Below are positions 7,744 through 16,398 of a stretch of 64,000 nt of DNA, in pieces. A program made the position numbers and the translations under genes. Origin of the DNA: Acidaminobacterium chupaoyuni (lineage in GTDB: Bacteria; Bacillota; Clostridia; Oscillospirales; Butyricicoccaceae); assembly GCA_047936785.1 (NCBI GenBank), contig CP176394.1; one strand, 5' to 3'. Each line of letters starts with the position of its first letter. Position 1 is the first letter of the stretch. Under the pieces are notes generated by a model. That model was not told where the DNA came from and made no database searches. It worked only from the letters and a program-made list of their open reading frames with translations.

Positions 7744-8961
7744 ATGAAAATCAGAGTTGGCGTTTTCTTTGGCGGAAAAAGCGTGGAGCATGAGGTTTCG
7801 GTCATTTCCGCCATGCAGGCCATTGCCGCGCTGGATGAGGAAAAATATGAGGCCATCCCCATCTATATCACGAAGAAAAACGAATTTTATACCGGCGAGC
7901 ATCTGGGGCATATCGAAAGCTATCAGAATATTCCCGAAGCGCTGAAAAAGGCCACGCGCATCATGCTGGTGGCAAACGGCGCGGCGGCTCAGATGATCTG
8001 CTATCCGCCCAAAAAACTGGGCAGCAGCCTTGTGGGCGAGCTGGATGTGATTTTGCCCGTGACCCACGGCACCAATGTGGAAGACGGCGCCCTGCAGGGC
8101 TTTTTCGAATATCTGGATATCCCCTATGCGGGCTGCGATGTCTGCGCTTCGGCGGTGGGCATGGATAAATGGGTGATGAAATCGGTTTATCGCGCCGCGG
8201 GCCTGCCCGTGGTGAACGGTGTGCTGACGGATAAGCGCAGCTGGTTTGAAAACACCGAAAAACAGGCCGAAAAGATCGAAGCCGTCTGCGGCGGATATCC
8301 CATCATCATCAAGCCCGTGAATCTGGGCAGCAGCGTGGGCATCGGCAAGGCGAGCGACCGCGCCCAGCTGGAAGAAAAAATCGAAACGGCGCTGGAATAT
8401 GCGCCCCGCGTATTATGCGAGACCTGTGTGGAAAACCTGCGCGAGATCAACTGTTCTGTGCTGGGCGATCTGCAGGAAGCCCAGACCTCCGTTTGCGAAG
8501 AGCCGCTCAACGCCACGGATTTTCTCACCTTTCAGGATAAATATGAAGGCGGCGGCAAAAGCGCCAAATCCGGCGGCAGCGGCGGCAGCAAGGGCATGAC
8601 CAGCCTCAGCCGCAAAGTGCCCGCCGATCTGGAACCCGAAACCGAAAAAGAGATCCGCCGTTTGGCGCTGGAAGCTTTCCGCGCCATCGACGCCTGCGGC
8701 GTGGCCCGCGTGGATATGATGATGAACGGCAAAACCGGCGAGATCTTCGTCAACGAGATCAACACCATCCCCGGTTCGCTGGCGTTTTATCTGTGGCAGG
8801 CCAGCGGCGTTTCGTTCAACGAGCTGCTGGATAAGATGATCTGGCTGGCCATCAAGCGCAAGCGCGAAAAGGATGGGCTGACCGTGGCTTTCCAAACCAA
8901 TATTTTGGCCAATAACGCCTTGGGCGGAACCAAAGGCGGAACAAAAGGAGCAAAAGCATAG
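7744..8961 (+). CDS. ddl: D-alanine--D-alanine ligase
   Basis: The 405-residue ATP-grasp enzyme begins with the typical VGVFFGGKSVEHEVSVISA and continues with the substrate segment PVTHGTNVEDGALQGFFE, the ATP-binding IIKPVNLGSSVGI and the metal-binding FVNEINTIPGSL. The omega-loop region LTFQDKYEGGGK is followed by a Gly/Ser-rich insertion (about residues 268-285) longer than in E. coli DdlB. It makes the D-Ala-D-Ala dipeptide used by MurF, and a MurF-like gene lies just upstream. The C-terminus ends in an unusual Gly/Thr/Lys repeat tail. The D-Ala specificity, rather than D-Ser or D-Lac, is an inference. Confidence 0.88.
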   Translation: MKIRVGVFFGGKSVEHEVSVISAMQAIAALDEEKYEAIPIYITKKNEFYTGEHLGHIESYQNIPEALKKATRIMLVANGAAAQMICYPPKKLGSSLVGELDVILPVTHGTNVEDGALQGFFEYLDIPYAGCDVCASAVGMDKWVMKSVYRAAGLPVVNGVLTDKRSWFENTEKQAEKIEAVCGGYPIIIKPVNLGSSVGIGKASDRAQLEEKIETALEYAPRVLCETCVENLREINCSVLGDLQEAQTSVCEEPLNATDFLTFQDKYEGGGKSAKSGGSGGSKGMTSLSRKVPADLEPETEKEIRRLALEAFRAIDACGVARVDMMMNGKTGEIFVNEINTIPGSLAFYLWQASGVSFNELLDKMIWLAIKRKREKDGLTVAFQTNILANNALGGTKGGTKGAKA

Positions 8962-8962
8962 C

Positions 8963-9682
8963 ATGATAGAAGAAGGGTTGCGTCAAACGCTGCGGCAGAG
9001 ATTGATGGAAGACGCGCCGCGGCATGGGGATATGATCGATCTGTTGGATCGCGGCATTGCCGAGATCGTGAAAGCGGATGAAACGGGCATTTGCATGAAA
9101 AGCACACAGACAAAGCTTTTCGCCCTGACCACCCAAAACGAAGCCTTTGCCGCCGATTGCCTCAGGCAGTTCGGCGGGGAAGGCACTCTGGTTTGTCACC
9201 AGCTGTTTTATGCCGAAGAAGCGGAAAAGCTTTTCAAAGCCCCGCCGTTCCGGCTGGAATTTTTGCAGGGGGTCTATCTGGGCGGCGTTGCGCCCCTGCC
9301 GCCCTGTGAAGCCGAACTGCGGCTGATGGATGAAAGCCATCTGCCGTTTATGGCCGAGCATTATCACGCGGGCATCGAAAAGGAATATCTGGCCGAACGG
9401 CTGAGAAACGGCCATGTTCTGGGCGCTTTTGTGGATGGCCGCCCCGCGGGCTTCATCGGCATCCATGACGAAGGCGCCGTGGGCATGCTTGAGATCGCCC
9501 CCGAATATCGGCGGCGGGGCATCGCCCGCGCGCTGGAAACCGAGATCATCAACCGCCAGGTGCGCCGCGGCCTGATCCCTTATATGCAGATCCGCACCGA
9601 CAATCAGGCTTCGCTGGCGCTGCAGCGCCTGCTGGGGGTCACTTTGGCCGCCACGCCCACCGCATGGCTGTTTGGGGAATAA
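8963..9682 (+). CDS. GNAT-family N-acetyltransferase
   Basis: The 239-residue protein has a GNAT domain in its C-terminal half, with the acetyl-CoA loop motif APEYRRRGIARALETE near residues 175-190 and the closing strand IRTDNQASLALQRLLG. The first 110 residues form a separate domain I do not recognise. Its ATG lies 2 bases after the ddl stop, with AAAGGAG inside the end of ddl, so it is translationally coupled to the ligase. Whether it modifies a wall precursor, an amino acid or an antibiotic is not visible. Confidence 0.8.
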   Translation: MIEEGLRQTLRQRLMEDAPRHGDMIDLLDRGIAEIVKADETGICMKSTQTKLFALTTQNEAFAADCLRQFGGEGTLVCHQLFYAEEAEKLFKAPPFRLEFLQGVYLGGVAPLPPCEAELRLMDESHLPFMAEHYHAGIEKEYLAERLRNGHVLGAFVDGRPAGFIGIHDEGAVGMLEIAPEYRRRGIARALETEIINRQVRRGLIPYMQIRTDNQASLALQRLLGVTLAATPTAWLFGE

Positions 9683-9702
9683 GCCCCTTTGAAGGAGGAG
9701 AA

Positions 9703-10095
9703 ATGCCGAAAATCCTGCTCAACTGTGAAATAGAATTTACCATGCATCTCATCGGCGGCAAATATAAGGCGCTGATTTTAGATCTTCTGCTGGAAGACGG
9801 CCCGCGCTGGTTCAACCAGCTGCTGGGCGAGATCCACCATATTTCGCAGAAGACCCTCACAAACCAGCTGCGCGAGCTGGAAAGCGACGGTTTGATCGCC
9901 CGCAGAGTCTTCCCCCAGAAACCGCCCCGCGTGGAATATTCCATCACCGAAAAAGGGCGGTCGCTGGAACCGATCTTGCAGCTGATGTGCAGCTGGGGCT
10001 ATCAGCATCTGGATGACCGCTTTGCCCTCATCAACCCCCAATGCGGCGAAACGGCGCAAGCGGCGCTATCCGCCCCCGAGGGGCAAAACACCTGA
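9703..10095 (+). CDS. HxlR-family winged-helix transcriptional regulator
   Basis: The 130-residue protein matches HxlR regulators. It has a near N-terminal Cys (NCEIEFTMHLIGGKY), the recognition region RWFNQLLGEIHHISQKTLTNQLRELE and the wing PPRVEYSITEKGRSLEPIL. The start at 9703 is set by a GGAGGAG site at 9693-9699; the frame extends upstream to 9664 but that overlaps the previous gene. HxlR proteins often sense redox or aldehyde stress and act on neighbours, but no operator was found here. Confidence 0.88.
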   Translation: MPKILLNCEIEFTMHLIGGKYKALILDLLLEDGPRWFNQLLGEIHHISQKTLTNQLRELESDGLIARRVFPQKPPRVEYSITEKGRSLEPILQLMCSWGYQHLDDRFALINPQCGETAQAALSAPEGQNT

Positions 10096-10280
10096 TAAAA
10101 CAGAAGAAAAACAAACAGCGGGCGCAGTTTGCGCCCGCTGTTATCTGTTTGAAGATCTGCCGCTGATGAAAAAACCCGAGAAGGGGCAGCGGCCGGGGAG
10201 GAAACAACAGGGGAAATTCAAATTACGGGTGGATGCGGCTTGAGGCTGCATGGCGGGGAAGCCGCTGTGTTTGCCGCCCG

Positions 10281-11687
10281 TCAAACAGGCTGCTGCATGT
10301 CATCCTGCGCTGTTTCGGATGCTCCGGATGAATGGAGCACGCCGGATCTCATCTTTTGCCAAAAGGGAAGAAACAGCGCAAGCGCCGCCAGCATCGCGCT
10401 GAAATCGGCAATTGGCGTTGCCCATACAATGCCGTTTACACCAAGAAGCGCGTTCATCAAAAACATCAACGGAATATCCAGCCCGCCTTTACGCAGCAGG
10501 GAAAGAAGCAAAGGCCGCGCTTTGATGCCAATCGATTGAAACAGCGTAATGATAATCATTGTTACGGAGATGCACGGGCCGGTGATGCAGATAATGCGCT
10601 GGAAACGCTGACCATATTCTACGGTCAGCGGGTCGTCGATAAACGCCCTGACGATCGGCTGTGCGCAGGTGAGCAGAAATGTGGTGCCTGCCAGTGCTAC
10701 CATCAGGCTAAACAAAAATGTCGTTTTTACGGCAGACATCATCCGCTTATAGTTTTTGGAAGAATAGTTATATCCAATGAGCGGCAGAACCCCCTGCGAC
10801 ATGCCTGTGGCAATGGCAAAAGACATCATATCCACTTTTTTGGCAATGCCGATGCCGGCGACAGCTTCGTTGCAATAAGACGCCATCAGTTTATTCAATA
10901 CGATATTGGAAAACACCCCCATCATGTTCATGATGCAGCTGGGCAGCCCCACCAGCAGCACTTCGCGGGGAATATGCCCTTGAAGGGTATAATTTTTCGG
11001 GTTCAGCGTAATAACGGTGCTTTTGCGCTTGCCGGAAATGAGCAGAATAAAATAGAAGGCGGCAATGAGATTGGAAAGCATGGTGGCGATTGCGGCGCCG
11101 GCAATTTCCAGCCCAAAGGCCGAAATAAAAAGCGGGTCGAGAAAGATGTTCAAAACACCGCCCAGCGCCATACCAAAGCTGGCTTGTCTGGAATAGCCTT
11201 CCGCACGCACAAGATGGGCAAAAAGAGCGTTCAGCACGGTAGGCACCGCGCCGATCGTGATCGTCCAGAAAACATACACATAGCAAAAACGATAGGTCTC
11301 TGCGTTGGCGCCGATGGCGGGCAGGGCGAATGATTTGAAAAGCAATAAGATCATGCCGTAAAGAAAAGAAACCGCGCCGGCCGTCCAGATACAGAACGCG
11401 GCGGTTTTTTTCGCTTTGTCGCGGCTGCCGGCGCCAAGGCATCTGGAAATCAGGCTGGAACCGCCGATCCCGAATAAATTGGCAATGCCTGTCAACAGAA
11501 TAAAGAGCGGCATGCACAGAGAAGCAGCGGCCACCTGATTGGGATCGCCCACCTGCCCGATAAAAAAAGTATCGGCCATATTATAGATCACGGTGATCAA
11601 TTGGCTGATGACGGTGGGAACCACAAGCGAAATGACTGCCTTTTTCACGGGCGTTCTTTCAAAAAGTTCTGTGTTATCTGTGTTCAT
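10281..11687 (-). CDS. MATE-family multidrug efflux transporter
   Basis: The 468-residue protein has about 12 predicted membrane segments in two similar halves. It opens with PVKKAVISLVVPTVISQLI, followed by YNMADTFFIGQ, a NorM/DinF-type signature. MATE pumps export cationic drugs using a Na+ or H+ gradient. The start is ATG 11687 with GGAAGGG immediately upstream; the frame extends further into the regulator gene but without a ribosome site. It overlaps the end of the upstream tetR gene by 14 bases, so the two are co-transcribed and the pump is expected to be under control of that repressor. Confidence 0.9.
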   Translation of the reverse strand: MNTDNTELFERTPVKKAVISLVVPTVISQLITVIYNMADTFFIGQVGDPNQVAAASLCMPLFILLTGIANLFGIGGSSLISRCLGAGSRDKAKKTAAFCIWTAGAVSFLYGMILLLFKSFALPAIGANAETYRFCYVYVFWTITIGAVPTVLNALFAHLVRAEGYSRQASFGMALGGVLNIFLDPLFISAFGLEIAGAAIATMLSNLIAAFYFILLISGKRKSTVITLNPKNYTLQGHIPREVLLVGLPSCIMNMMGVFSNIVLNKLMASYCNEAVAGIGIAKKVDMMSFAIATGMSQGVLPLIGYNYSSKNYKRMMSAVKTTFLFSLMVALAGTTFLLTCAQPIVRAFIDDPLTVEYGQRFQRIICITGPCISVTMIIITLFQSIGIKARPLLLSLLRKGGLDIPLMFLMNALLGVNGIVWATPIADFSAMLAALALFLPFWQKMRSGVLHSSGASETAQDDMQQPV

Positions 11688-12261
11688 GTTGTTCCCTTCC
11701 GGCGTTTTGAAGACCATCCGCAACGCATTGAATTGCCATCTGATAGCTCTCGTTTTTGTCGATGGGAAAATGCGAAAAGCCGCCTGCCGCTTCATGGGCA
11801 ACAAAACCATGCATCATGCTGCGCAAAATTCTCTGCCAGTGCATCTGCGCGGTTGTGTCTAATCCATAACCCGAAAGCACCTGCAAAATAGGCTGCGTAA
11901 TCTGGCCCGCCGCTTGCTCCAACACTTTGTTTTTCGATTTTTGCAAGCTCATGATCACGCGGTATAATTCGTTATGCTCTTTGGCAAAAGCGCGATAGGC
12001 ATCTGCAATGGCAAATAACGCTTCGTTTTTTGTTTTGCCCTCGATTGCCCGGGTTTCGCTTACAACCATTTGCGACACCGCCGCAAGACCGACCTCTGTG
12101 AAAAGAGAATCCAGGCTTTCCACATGGTTATAAAGCGATGCGGTTTTTATATTGAGGCTTTTGGCCAGTTCGCCCATGGAAAAGGCGGCATATCCTTTTT
12201 CTTCGATGAGCCGGATGGATGCCTCCACAACGCTTTCCTGATTCAATCCCTGACGCGGCAT
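11674..12261 (-). CDS. TetR-family repressor of the MATE pump
   Basis: The 195-residue protein has an N-terminal TetR DNA-binding domain (VVEASIRLIEEKGYAAFSMGELAKSLNI followed by KTASLYNHVESLDSLF) and a C-terminal ligand-binding helical domain. The ATG at 12261 is preceded by GGAGGG at 6 bases; the TTG at 12276 lies inside the operator and is not used. Two perfect operators lie in its own promoter (listed separately), so it probably represses itself and the overlapping pump gene. The inducing ligand is unknown. Confidence 0.9.
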   Translation of the reverse strand: MPRQGLNQESVVEASIRLIEEKGYAAFSMGELAKSLNIKTASLYNHVESLDSLFTEVGLAAVSQMVVSETRAIEGKTKNEALFAIADAYRAFAKEHNELYRVIMSLQKSKNKVLEQAAGQITQPILQVLSGYGLDTTAQMHWQRILRSMMHGFVAHEAAGGFSHFPIDKNESYQMAIQCVADGLQNAGREQHEHR

Positions 12262-12274
12262 AAGATTTCCCTCC

Positions 12275-12293
12275 AAACTAATACTTTTAGTTT
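12275..12293. promoter_or_regulatory. TetR operator O1
   Basis: A perfect inverted repeat, AAACTAA-N5-TTAGTTT, lies between the -10 box and the start codon of the tetR gene and covers the expected transcription start. Confidence 0.8.
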
Positions 12294-12322
12294 ATTATAA
12301 ACTAAGTGCATTAGTTTGTAAA
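12294..12322 (-). promoter_or_regulatory. promoter of the tetR-MATE operon
   Basis: On the minus strand TTTACA (12322-12317) and TATAAT (12299-12294) are separated by exactly 17 bases. Operator O2 occupies the spacer and O1 the start region. Confidence 0.8.
12299..12317. promoter_or_regulatory. TetR operator O2
   Basis: A second copy of AAACTAA-N5-TTAGTTT with a different 5-base spacer starts 24 bases from O1. It lies between the -35 and -10 boxes of the same promoter. Confidence 0.8.
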
Positions 12323-12415
12323 CGCGTTTCCCGACATAATTTTAAAAAACGGCAAGAAAAATTCCCCTGTGGGGATAGTTACAAAAAGGTCACTATGCGC
12401 CAAAAAGGTGCCTGC

Positions 12416-12444
12416 TTGTGAAAGGGGCGAAAACACGATAAAAT
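12416..12444 (+). promoter_or_regulatory. promoter of the aldo/keto reductase gene
   Basis: TTGTGA and TAAAAT are separated by 17 bases and lie 47 bases before the ATG. Confidence 0.55.
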
Positions 12445-12490
12445 AAAGGAAAGTGTTTGATTGCATCGAGCCGAACAAGGAGGAATTTTT

Positions 12491-13588
12491 ATGAAAAAAC
12501 AAACCATCGATTCTCTTGGGGTCACGCTTTCGAGGCTGGGCTTTGGGGCCATGCGTCTGCCGCGGCTGGGCGATGAGATCGACCAGAAGCAAACCGATGA
12601 AATGGTGCGCTATGCGTTTGAAAACGGCGTGAATTATTTTGACACCGCCTATGTTTACGGCGATGGCGCAAGCGAGATCGCCATGGGCAAGGCGCTTGCC
12701 CGGCTGCCGCGCGATCGTTTTTATGTGGCGGATAAAATGCCGTTCTGGGGCGCGCAGGATGTTTCCTGGCTGGATGAAAAATTCCAGACCACACTTGACC
12801 GCCTGCAGATGGATCATGTGGATTTTTATTTGATGCATTCGATGGATCGCAGCACTTTTGCGGCGATGAAAAAATTTGGCGCTTATGAATGGGCGCTGAA
12901 AAAGAAGGCCGAAGGAAAGATCCGCTTTCTGGGCTTTTCCATCCATGATGATGCGGCGCTTTTGCAAGAAATTTTAGAGGTGGGCGCCTGGGATTTTGCG
13001 CAGATCCAGCTGAACTATCTCGATCTGGATGACAACCCCGGCGAAAAGGGCTATCACATGCTGCGCGAACACAACATCCCCGTGATGATCATGGAACCGC
13101 TGAAGGGCGGCGTTTTATCCGATATTCCCGATCATCTGGCCGAGCCTTTCCTGCGTTTGGGCGGCAGCAAGGTGGAATATGCCTTCCGCTGGCTGGCGGA
13201 GCATCCGGGCATCGCGGTGATCCTTTCGGGCATGAGCAATATGGAACAGCTCATGCAGAATGTAAAGGTGTTTGCGGGGCTGGAACCCTTGAGCGCGGCG
13301 GAGCATGAGGCCATTTTGCAGGTGAAGAAAAACATTCTCGACGCCCAGAAGGTGGGCTGCACAGGCTGCCGCTATTGTTTGCCCTGCCCCATGGGCGTGA
13401 TGATCCCCGATCTGTTCAAGGCATGGAACAACAAGGCCATGCAGCAGAACAGCAACTGGATCTCTTCGGCCGATATCGATTATGAAATGGCCGAAAAATG
13501 CGTGGCCTGCGGCCAATGCATGACCCACTGCCCCCAGCATATCGAGATCCCCGCCATGCTGCGCCGCATGATCGCCGAAAAAAAGTGA
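12491..13588 (+). CDS. aldo/keto reductase with C-terminal ferredoxin domain
   Basis: The 365-residue protein has an AKR TIM barrel (about 1-280) followed by a 4Fe-4S region. Catalytic candidates are Asp and Tyr in YFDTAYVYGDG, Lys in VADKMPF and His in YLMHSMD. The C-terminal part holds CTGCRYCLPCPMGV and CVACGQCMTHCPQHI, the cysteine spacing of two [4Fe-4S] clusters. Such AKR-ferredoxin proteins are common in anaerobes; their substrates are mostly unknown. The ATG follows an AAGGAGGA site. An SDR gene follows after 8 bases, so the two probably form an operon. Confidence 0.88.
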   Translation: MKKQTIDSLGVTLSRLGFGAMRLPRLGDEIDQKQTDEMVRYAFENGVNYFDTAYVYGDGASEIAMGKALARLPRDRFYVADKMPFWGAQDVSWLDEKFQTTLDRLQMDHVDFYLMHSMDRSTFAAMKKFGAYEWALKKKAEGKIRFLGFSIHDDAALLQEILEVGAWDFAQIQLNYLDLDDNPGEKGYHMLREHNIPVMIMEPLKGGVLSDIPDHLAEPFLRLGGSKVEYAFRWLAEHPGIAVILSGMSNMEQLMQNVKVFAGLEPLSAAEHEAILQVKKNILDAQKVGCTGCRYCLPCPMGVMIPDLFKAWNNKAMQQNSNWISSADIDYEMAEKCVACGQCMTHCPQHIEIPAMLRRMIAEKK

Positions 13589-13596
13589 GCCGCGGG

Positions 13597-14304
13597 ATGA
13601 AAATTTGTGTGATAACGGGCGCCGCCATGGGCATCGGCCTGCATCTCTGCCGCGGCTTTGCCGAAAAAGGCTATCAGGTGGTGGGGCTGGATGTGGAAGA
13701 AAAAAACGCGCTGCCCCCGGGCGCGCGGCTGATCCGAACCGATCTGCGCCGCGAAGAAGAGATTCTGGCGGCCTTTGAAAGCATCGGGCGCGACTATGGC
13801 GGCGCGGATGTGCTCATCAACAACGCGGGGGTCTCGCGCTTTGAAAAGCCGATCACTCAGCTGACGGCCGATGAGTGGGATCGCGTGCTGGATACCAACC
13901 TGCGCGGCATGATGCTTTGCAGCCGCGAATTCATCAAGCTCAACGAAGGGCGGGAATATGGTCGCATCATCAACATGGCTTCCACCCGCTGGATGCAGAA
14001 TGAAGAAAACTGGGAAGCCTATGGCGCATCCAAGGGCGGCGTGGTTTCGCTGACGGCCGCCATGGCGGTTTCGCTGCATGACCGCCCCATCACCGTCAAC
14101 GCCATCAGCCCCGGGTGGATCTGCACGGAAGGCTATGAAAACCTCACGGCGGAAGACCACAGCCAGATCCCTTCGGGCCGCGTGGGCTTTCCGCGGGATA
14201 TTTTAAACGCCTGTCTGTTTTTGGCCGATGCCGAAAACGATTTCGTCAACGGCATCGATCTGGTGGTGGATGGCGGCATGGTCAGGCGCATGATCTGGCG
14301 GTAA
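13597..14304 (+). CDS. short-chain dehydrogenase/reductase
   Basis: The roughly 235-residue Rossmann enzyme has the cofactor motif TGAAMGIG near residue 7, NNAG near 79, and the active-site YGASK preceded by a Ser about 13 residues earlier (NMASTR). The C-terminal DGGMV motif is also typical of SDRs. ATG 13597 is the most likely start; a GTG at 13585 overlapping the previous stop is an alternative. It sits directly behind the ferredoxin-type AKR, suggesting paired oxidation/reduction steps, but no substrate can be assigned. Confidence 0.85.
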   Translation: MKICVITGAAMGIGLHLCRGFAEKGYQVVGLDVEEKNALPPGARLIRTDLRREEEILAAFESIGRDYGGADVLINNAGVSRFEKPITQLTADEWDRVLDTNLRGMMLCSREFIKLNEGREYGRIINMASTRWMQNEENWEAYGASKGGVVSLTAAMAVSLHDRPITVNAISPGWICTEGYENLTAEDHSQIPSGRVGFPRDILNACLFLADAENDFVNGIDLVVDGGMVRRMIWR

Positions 14305-14318
14305 GGCCCCAAAAAAGC

Positions 14319-14351
14319 AAAAAGTTCCCCACAGGATGTGGAAAACTTTTT
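14319..14351. terminator. bidirectional terminator
   Basis: A 15-bp stem (AAAAAGTT...CCACA pairing with TGTGG...AACTTTTT, two G-U type mismatches) lies between the converging SDR and SLH-protein genes. Confidence 0.8.
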
Positions 14352-14358
14352 GAAACGC

Positions 14359-16014
14359 CTATTCGGCGGGTTCTTCGCTCAGCCGCGCCAGAAGCGTTGC
14401 CATCTCCTGCCGCGAAAGCAGCAGCGTGGGGCGGAAGGTGTGGTCTTCATACCCTTTCAGAATGCCCGCCGCCGCCAGCGCCGAAATTTCTTCTTTGGCC
14501 CACGAGCCTTCCACATCGGTGAAGGAAGCGCCTGTGGCGCGAAGGCCCGTCAGCCGCGCCAGAAGGGCGGCGGTCTCTTCCCGCGTGAGGGGTTTATCGG
14601 GCAGAAAGCTGCCGTCGGGATAGCCCTTGAGCAAGCCGCTTTCGGCGGCGGCGGTGATCTCGCGCTCGGCCCAGTGGCCGCGGATATCATAAAACGGCGC
14701 GGCCGCGGCGGAAGCTTCGGCCCCGCCCAGCCTTGCGGCGATCACGGCGGCCTGCGCCCTTGTCAGCGGGGAATAGGGGGCAAAACGGTTTTCTTCCACG
14801 CCCTTCATGGCCCCGCTCACATAAGCGCGCATGATATCATCTTTGGCATAGGAAGAGGAGATATCTTCGAAATAGCCGCCGCCGAACCAGAGGGCATAAT
14901 AATCCCAAAGATCGGCCGGCGTCAGCGGCGCGCCCAGAACCGCCGCGCCCCCAAGGCCATATTTGTTTTTCAGCGAAAGCAGCTGGCGCGCCCAGTTTCC
15001 GCCCGCCACATTCAGCGTGTAATCGCCGCCATACATCCGCCGGCCGGCCGCATAAAACACTTCGCTGGGCCCGATGGTGAACGAAAGATAGGTGGCCCCG
15101 GTTTCGGGGTCAAACTGCTCGCGCACGGCGAAACGCTGGCAGATCTCGGCCACTTCGCGGGCGTTCAGCGTGTCGCTGCCATCCCAGCCCGGCCCCCAGG
15201 CGCGGGCGCCAAAAGGGATGCCCAGCACGATTTTCCCCAGCAATTCACCGGAAAATCCCCCAGATTCCACAGTTTTATCCACAAGTTGGGCCGAATAATA
15301 GGGGGAAACGGTGAGATCGGCTTTGGCGGGGGTGGCATCGAGCACGATGGTTTCATAAAGCGCGTTCAGGCGGTCATAATCCGGCGCTTCACGGTTGGGA
15401 TAGACCACGCCGCTGATTTTCAGATCGGGCATCTGCTGCTGCAGCGCGTGGGCCAGCGCCTCGATCTGGGAAAGTTCGGCCCCCTGTATATCGAAAAGCA
15501 GCTCGCCGAACCCATGCATGCGGCAAAGGCGAACCAGTTCATCCACAGCCTGTGTGGAAAACAGCACGCCGCCCGGCGCTTCACGATAGGTCACCCGCGG
15601 CAGAATGCGCTGGCCGCGGCTGCGCAGGGTATCTAAAAACCCCTGCGTGATCTCGCCCACGCCGAGTTTTCCGCGGTGATCCAGCGTGAAATAGGGCGGC
15701 GCGGCCGCCTGAACGCTGGGGCCGCCTTTTTCCAGATAAGAAAGGGCGGGCAGGCCCGTCTGGCTGAGGGATGCCAGCGAAAACCCCGGCTGTGAGGCGC
15801 GTCGTTCCATCAGCGCGAACACCTGGGGCACGGTGAGCGTCAGCGCCACGCCCGAAGCCAGCAGAATGCGCACAAGCGAGATGCGCCGCGTTTCCTGCCT
15901 GCGCCACAGGCCGCTGAAAAAATCTTCGCCAAACTCTGTCATGCCGTCGCTTTGCACCAGCTGAAGCATCTCTGTGCCGTCGGATAAATTACAAATAGTA
16001 TAATTGAAATTCAT
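14359..16014 (-). CDS. SLH-domain surface protein with GH18-like barrel
   Basis: The 551-residue protein has an N-terminal membrane segment near residues 45-65 (VRILLASGVALTLTVPQVFA), a central region resembling a glycoside hydrolase family 18 barrel, and three SLH repeats at the C-terminus. Barrel-like segments are FGELLFDIQGAEL, VLDATPAKADL, VLGIPFGARAWGP and YTLNVAGGN; the canonical catalytic DxxDxDxE is not clearly present, so activity is uncertain. The SLH repeats start at about residues 380, 435 and 495 (for example YDIRGHWAEREI, FTDVEGSWAKEEI) and would anchor it to secondary wall polymers. It occupies the place where dnaA usually sits next to rpmH. Confidence 0.75.
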   Translation of the reverse strand: MNFNYTICNLSDGTEMLQLVQSDGMTEFGEDFFSGLWRRQETRRISLVRILLASGVALTLTVPQVFALMERRASQPGFSLASLSQTGLPALSYLEKGGPSVQAAAPPYFTLDHRGKLGVGEITQGFLDTLRSRGQRILPRVTYREAPGGVLFSTQAVDELVRLCRMHGFGELLFDIQGAELSQIEALAHALQQQMPDLKISGVVYPNREAPDYDRLNALYETIVLDATPAKADLTVSPYYSAQLVDKTVESGGFSGELLGKIVLGIPFGARAWGPGWDGSDTLNAREVAEICQRFAVREQFDPETGATYLSFTIGPSEVFYAAGRRMYGGDYTLNVAGGNWARQLLSLKNKYGLGGAAVLGAPLTPADLWDYYALWFGGGYFEDISSSYAKDDIMRAYVSGAMKGVEENRFAPYSPLTRAQAAVIAARLGGAEASAAAAPFYDIRGHWAEREITAAAESGLLKGYPDGSFLPDKPLTREETAALLARLTGLRATGASFTDVEGSWAKEEISALAAAGILKGYEDHTFRPTLLLSRQEMATLLARLSEEPAE

Positions 16015-16092
16015 TTATACATCCCACCTGTTTTTTTAATTAGTTTCTGCTGAAAAATTGAAAATATTGCATGGATTGGCCAGGTTTTCGGC

Positions 16093-16122
16093 TTGACAGG
16101 TTCGGGTAATTCACTATATAAT
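16093..16122 (+). promoter_or_regulatory. rpmH promoter
   Basis: TTGACA and TATAAT are separated by 18 bases, with an untranslated leader of about 85 bases before rpmH. Confidence 0.8.
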
Positions 16123-16215
16123 ACAAGATGCGCAATTGTCGTGGGCAGCGGCATGCGTCTGAGACTCATCAGGCTTATGCCGATGTCTTAACTATACGCA
16201 GGGAGGTGTAGCTTA

Positions 16216-16350
16216 ATGTTTAGAACTTACCAGCCGAAAAAGCGTCAGCGCAGCAAGGAACACGGCTTCATGAAGAGAATGAAGACCAGAAATGGCAGAA
16301 AAGTTTTGGCCAGAAGACGCGCTAAGGGCAGAGTCAGGCTTTCTCACTAA
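16216..16350 (+). CDS. rpmH: ribosomal protein bL34
   Basis: The 44-residue basic protein starts MFRTYQPKKRQRSKEHGF and ends with RRAKGRVRLSH, a full match to bL34 of the large ribosomal subunit. A strong GGAGGT site lies 9 bases before the ATG. It opens the conserved rpmH-rnpA-yidD-yidC-jag block. It is too short for most ORF filters. Confidence 0.98.
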   Translation: MFRTYQPKKRQRSKEHGFMKRMKTRNGRKVLARRRAKGRVRLSH

Positions 16351-16353
16351 ACC

Positions 16354-16382
16354 TAAGACCGCCGCGTGCGGTCTTAAATTTT
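16354..16382 (+). terminator. hairpin between rpmH and rnpA (partial terminator)
   Basis: The inverted repeat TAAGACCG/CGGTCTTA is followed by AAATTTT. It may reduce read-through so that rpmH is made in excess over rnpA, as is usual for this pair. Confidence 0.5.
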
Positions 16383-16398
16383 AATTTAGAGGCAATTT

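Noticed and set aside
14338..15636. A 432-codon plus-strand frame opposite the SLH protein
   Set aside because: Shadow; the minus strand shows SLH repeats, and the frame begins inside a terminator hairpin.
16015..16215. Replication origin next to rpmH
   Set aside because: No cluster of DnaA boxes in this spacer and no dnaA gene adjacent.
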